A program made the position numbers and the translations under genes. From NCBI GenBank assembly GCA_937920335.1, contig CALGUT010000126.1, forward strand, positions 1 to 16,035: a stretch of DNA of 16,035 nucleotides. The letters are read 5' to 3'. The notes below the pieces were generated by a model, which was not told where the DNA came from, did not search any database, and saw only the letters and a program-made list of their open reading frames with translations. This stretch comes from an uncultured Opitutales bacterium. Lineage in GTDB: Bacteria > Verrucomicrobiota > Verrucomicrobiia > Opitutales > UBA2995. Shown one piece after another: positions 15,089-16,035 of this stretch. Positions within the stretch are counted from its first letter, which is position 1. Each line of letters opens with the position of its first letter.

Positions 15089-16035
15089 ATGCGTCTTCTT
15101 TTACTCTCATTAATTTGTCTGTCATCAATCGCGCTTTTGGGAGCGGAAAAGCCGAACGTGCTTTTAATCTGTGTCGATGATTTGCGTCCGGAATTAAAGA
15201 GCTTCGGGAAGGATTATATCCACTCGCCGAATATTGATAAGCTCGCAGCCTCGGGACGTCCATTTTTTAAACACTATGTGCAAGCGCCCACTTGTGGTGC
15301 CTCTCGCTTCACCCTTCTGACGGGTCGATACGGTGCGGGTTCAAACAATGATCTTTTTGTTCGAGCTAAAAAACTTGAGAAGGAGCCGTCCACGGTTACT
15401 CCCAGTATGCCAGCTTGGTTTCGGCAGCACGGTTATACGACTGTTTCTGTAGGAAAGGTGAGTCACCATCCTGGTGGACGAGGTGGGCCGGATTGGAATG
15501 ATTCTGAAATCCCCGAGATGCCCGACTCCTGGGACCGGCATATCAGTCCCGATGGTCCCTGGCAGCATCCGCGAGGCTCTATGCATGGATTGGCGCACGG
15601 CGAGATACGCGTCGATGCGGCGGACATGGATTTGTATCAAGCCGATGAGGGCCCCGATACTATTTATCCGGATGGCCTCATAGTCGATGAAGGTATCCAC
15701 CAGATGGAGCAATTGGCAGAAGCCGATGAACCGTTCTTCCTGGCGGTTGGTATTATTCGGCCTCACCTACCGTTTGGCGCGCCTGCAAAGTATATGGAAC
15801 ACTATAAAGATGCTGAGTTGCCGCTGGTAGCACACCCTGAGCAGCCAGACGGCCGGACCACCTGGCATAAATCCGGTGAGTTTATGAAATATAATCGTTG
15901 GGGGCGTGACCCTAATGAAGATGCAGGCTTTTCTATTGAAGTGCGTAAACACTATGCGGCCTGTGTTACTTATGCCGATGCGTTGGTGGGGAAACTACTA
16001 GATCGTCTGGAATCATTGGGTCTTGGTGACGATAC
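15089..16035 (+). CDS. Exported sulfatase, iduronate-2-sulfatase-like (3' end beyond window)
   Basis: Starts at ATG 15089 and stays open for 315 codons to the window end. MRLLLLSLICLSSIALLGA is a signal peptide. The mature protein begins EKPNVLLICVDDLRPELKSF, with metal ligands D30/D31, then the formylglycine motif CGASR (C69) in the QAPTCGASRFTLLTGRY context, then VGKVSHHPGG. The last has the iduronate-2-sulfatase spacing, with K123 followed three residues later by H126 instead of GKWH. FFLAVGIIRPHLPFGAPAKY also fits that group. The length to the window edge is about two thirds of a typical member; the DN and C-terminal motifs are missing only because the window stops. The gene is coupled to the PHP gene by a six-base gap. 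Iduronate specificity is by family resemblance only; algal polymers containing uronic acids are equally possible. Confidence 0.9.
   Translation, partial: MRLLLLSLICLSSIALLGAEKPNVLLICVDDLRPELKSFGKDYIHSPNIDKLAASGRPFFKHYVQAPTCGASRFTLLTGRYGAGSNNDLFVRAKKLEKEPSTVTPSMPAWFRQHGYTTVSVGKVSHHPGGRGGPDWNDSEIPEMPDSWDRHISPDGPWQHPRGSMHGLAHGEIRVDAADMDLYQADEGPDTIYPDGLIVDEGIHQMEQLAEADEPFFLAVGIIRPHLPFGAPAKYMEHYKDAELPLVAHPEQPDGRTTWHKSGEFMKYNRWGRDPNEDAGFSIEVRKHYAACVTYADALVGKLLDRLESLGLGDD

Overview
The window looks like chromosome of a heterotrophic, probably marine bacterium of the Verrucomicrobiota/Planctomycetota type. This is an inference from gene content: four sulfatases in one window, exported hydrolases with extra N-terminal domains, a sulfatase with an autotransporter-like C-terminal region, and a lipoprotein cyclophilin with a large insert. 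G+C appears intermediate, by eye. Most starts have no clear Shine-Dalgarno sequence. No rRNA, tRNA, CRISPR array or intact transposase was seen.

Left edge (1-2500) is a decayed zone. It holds a PIN-domain (VapC-like) ribonuclease, a 42-codon remnant that seems to join the N- and C-terminal ends of a much larger TPR/TolB-like protein, an aldo/keto reductase broken by one frameshift, and an orphan C-terminal tail of the Mg-chelatase-like ATPase ComM/YifB. About 560 bases of mostly non-coding DNA follow, with a short inverted-repeat pair and one doubtful minus-strand ORF.

Centre (2504-12209) is a block of seven plus-strand genes with gaps of about 24 to 120 bases. In order: an exported nitrilase-superfamily amidohydrolase with an N-terminal beta-rich domain; a GlcNAc-6-sulfatase-like sulfatase; an arylsulfatase; a small SRPBCC/AHSA1 protein; a membrane-anchored helical protein of unknown function; a third sulfatase with a beta-rich C-terminal extension and a changed active-site motif; and a lipoprotein cyclophilin whose insert carries two copies of a 78-residue repeat.

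Right part (12326-16035) has a minus-strand exported alpha/beta-hydrolase esterase convergent with the cyclophilin. Divergent from it is a PHP-domain phosphoesterase, followed 6 bases later by a fourth, iduronate-2-sulfatase-like sulfatase that runs off the window and is easily missed because it has no stop here.

Taken together, the locus looks like an export-directed set for stripping substituents (sulfate, acyl, amide, perhaps phosphate) from a sulfated polysaccharide, with a cyclophilin that may help fold exported proteins. No glycoside hydrolase, polysaccharide lyase, SusC/D-type transporter, regulator or formylglycine-generating enzyme lies in the window, so these must be elsewhere. The substrate cannot be named from the sequence.
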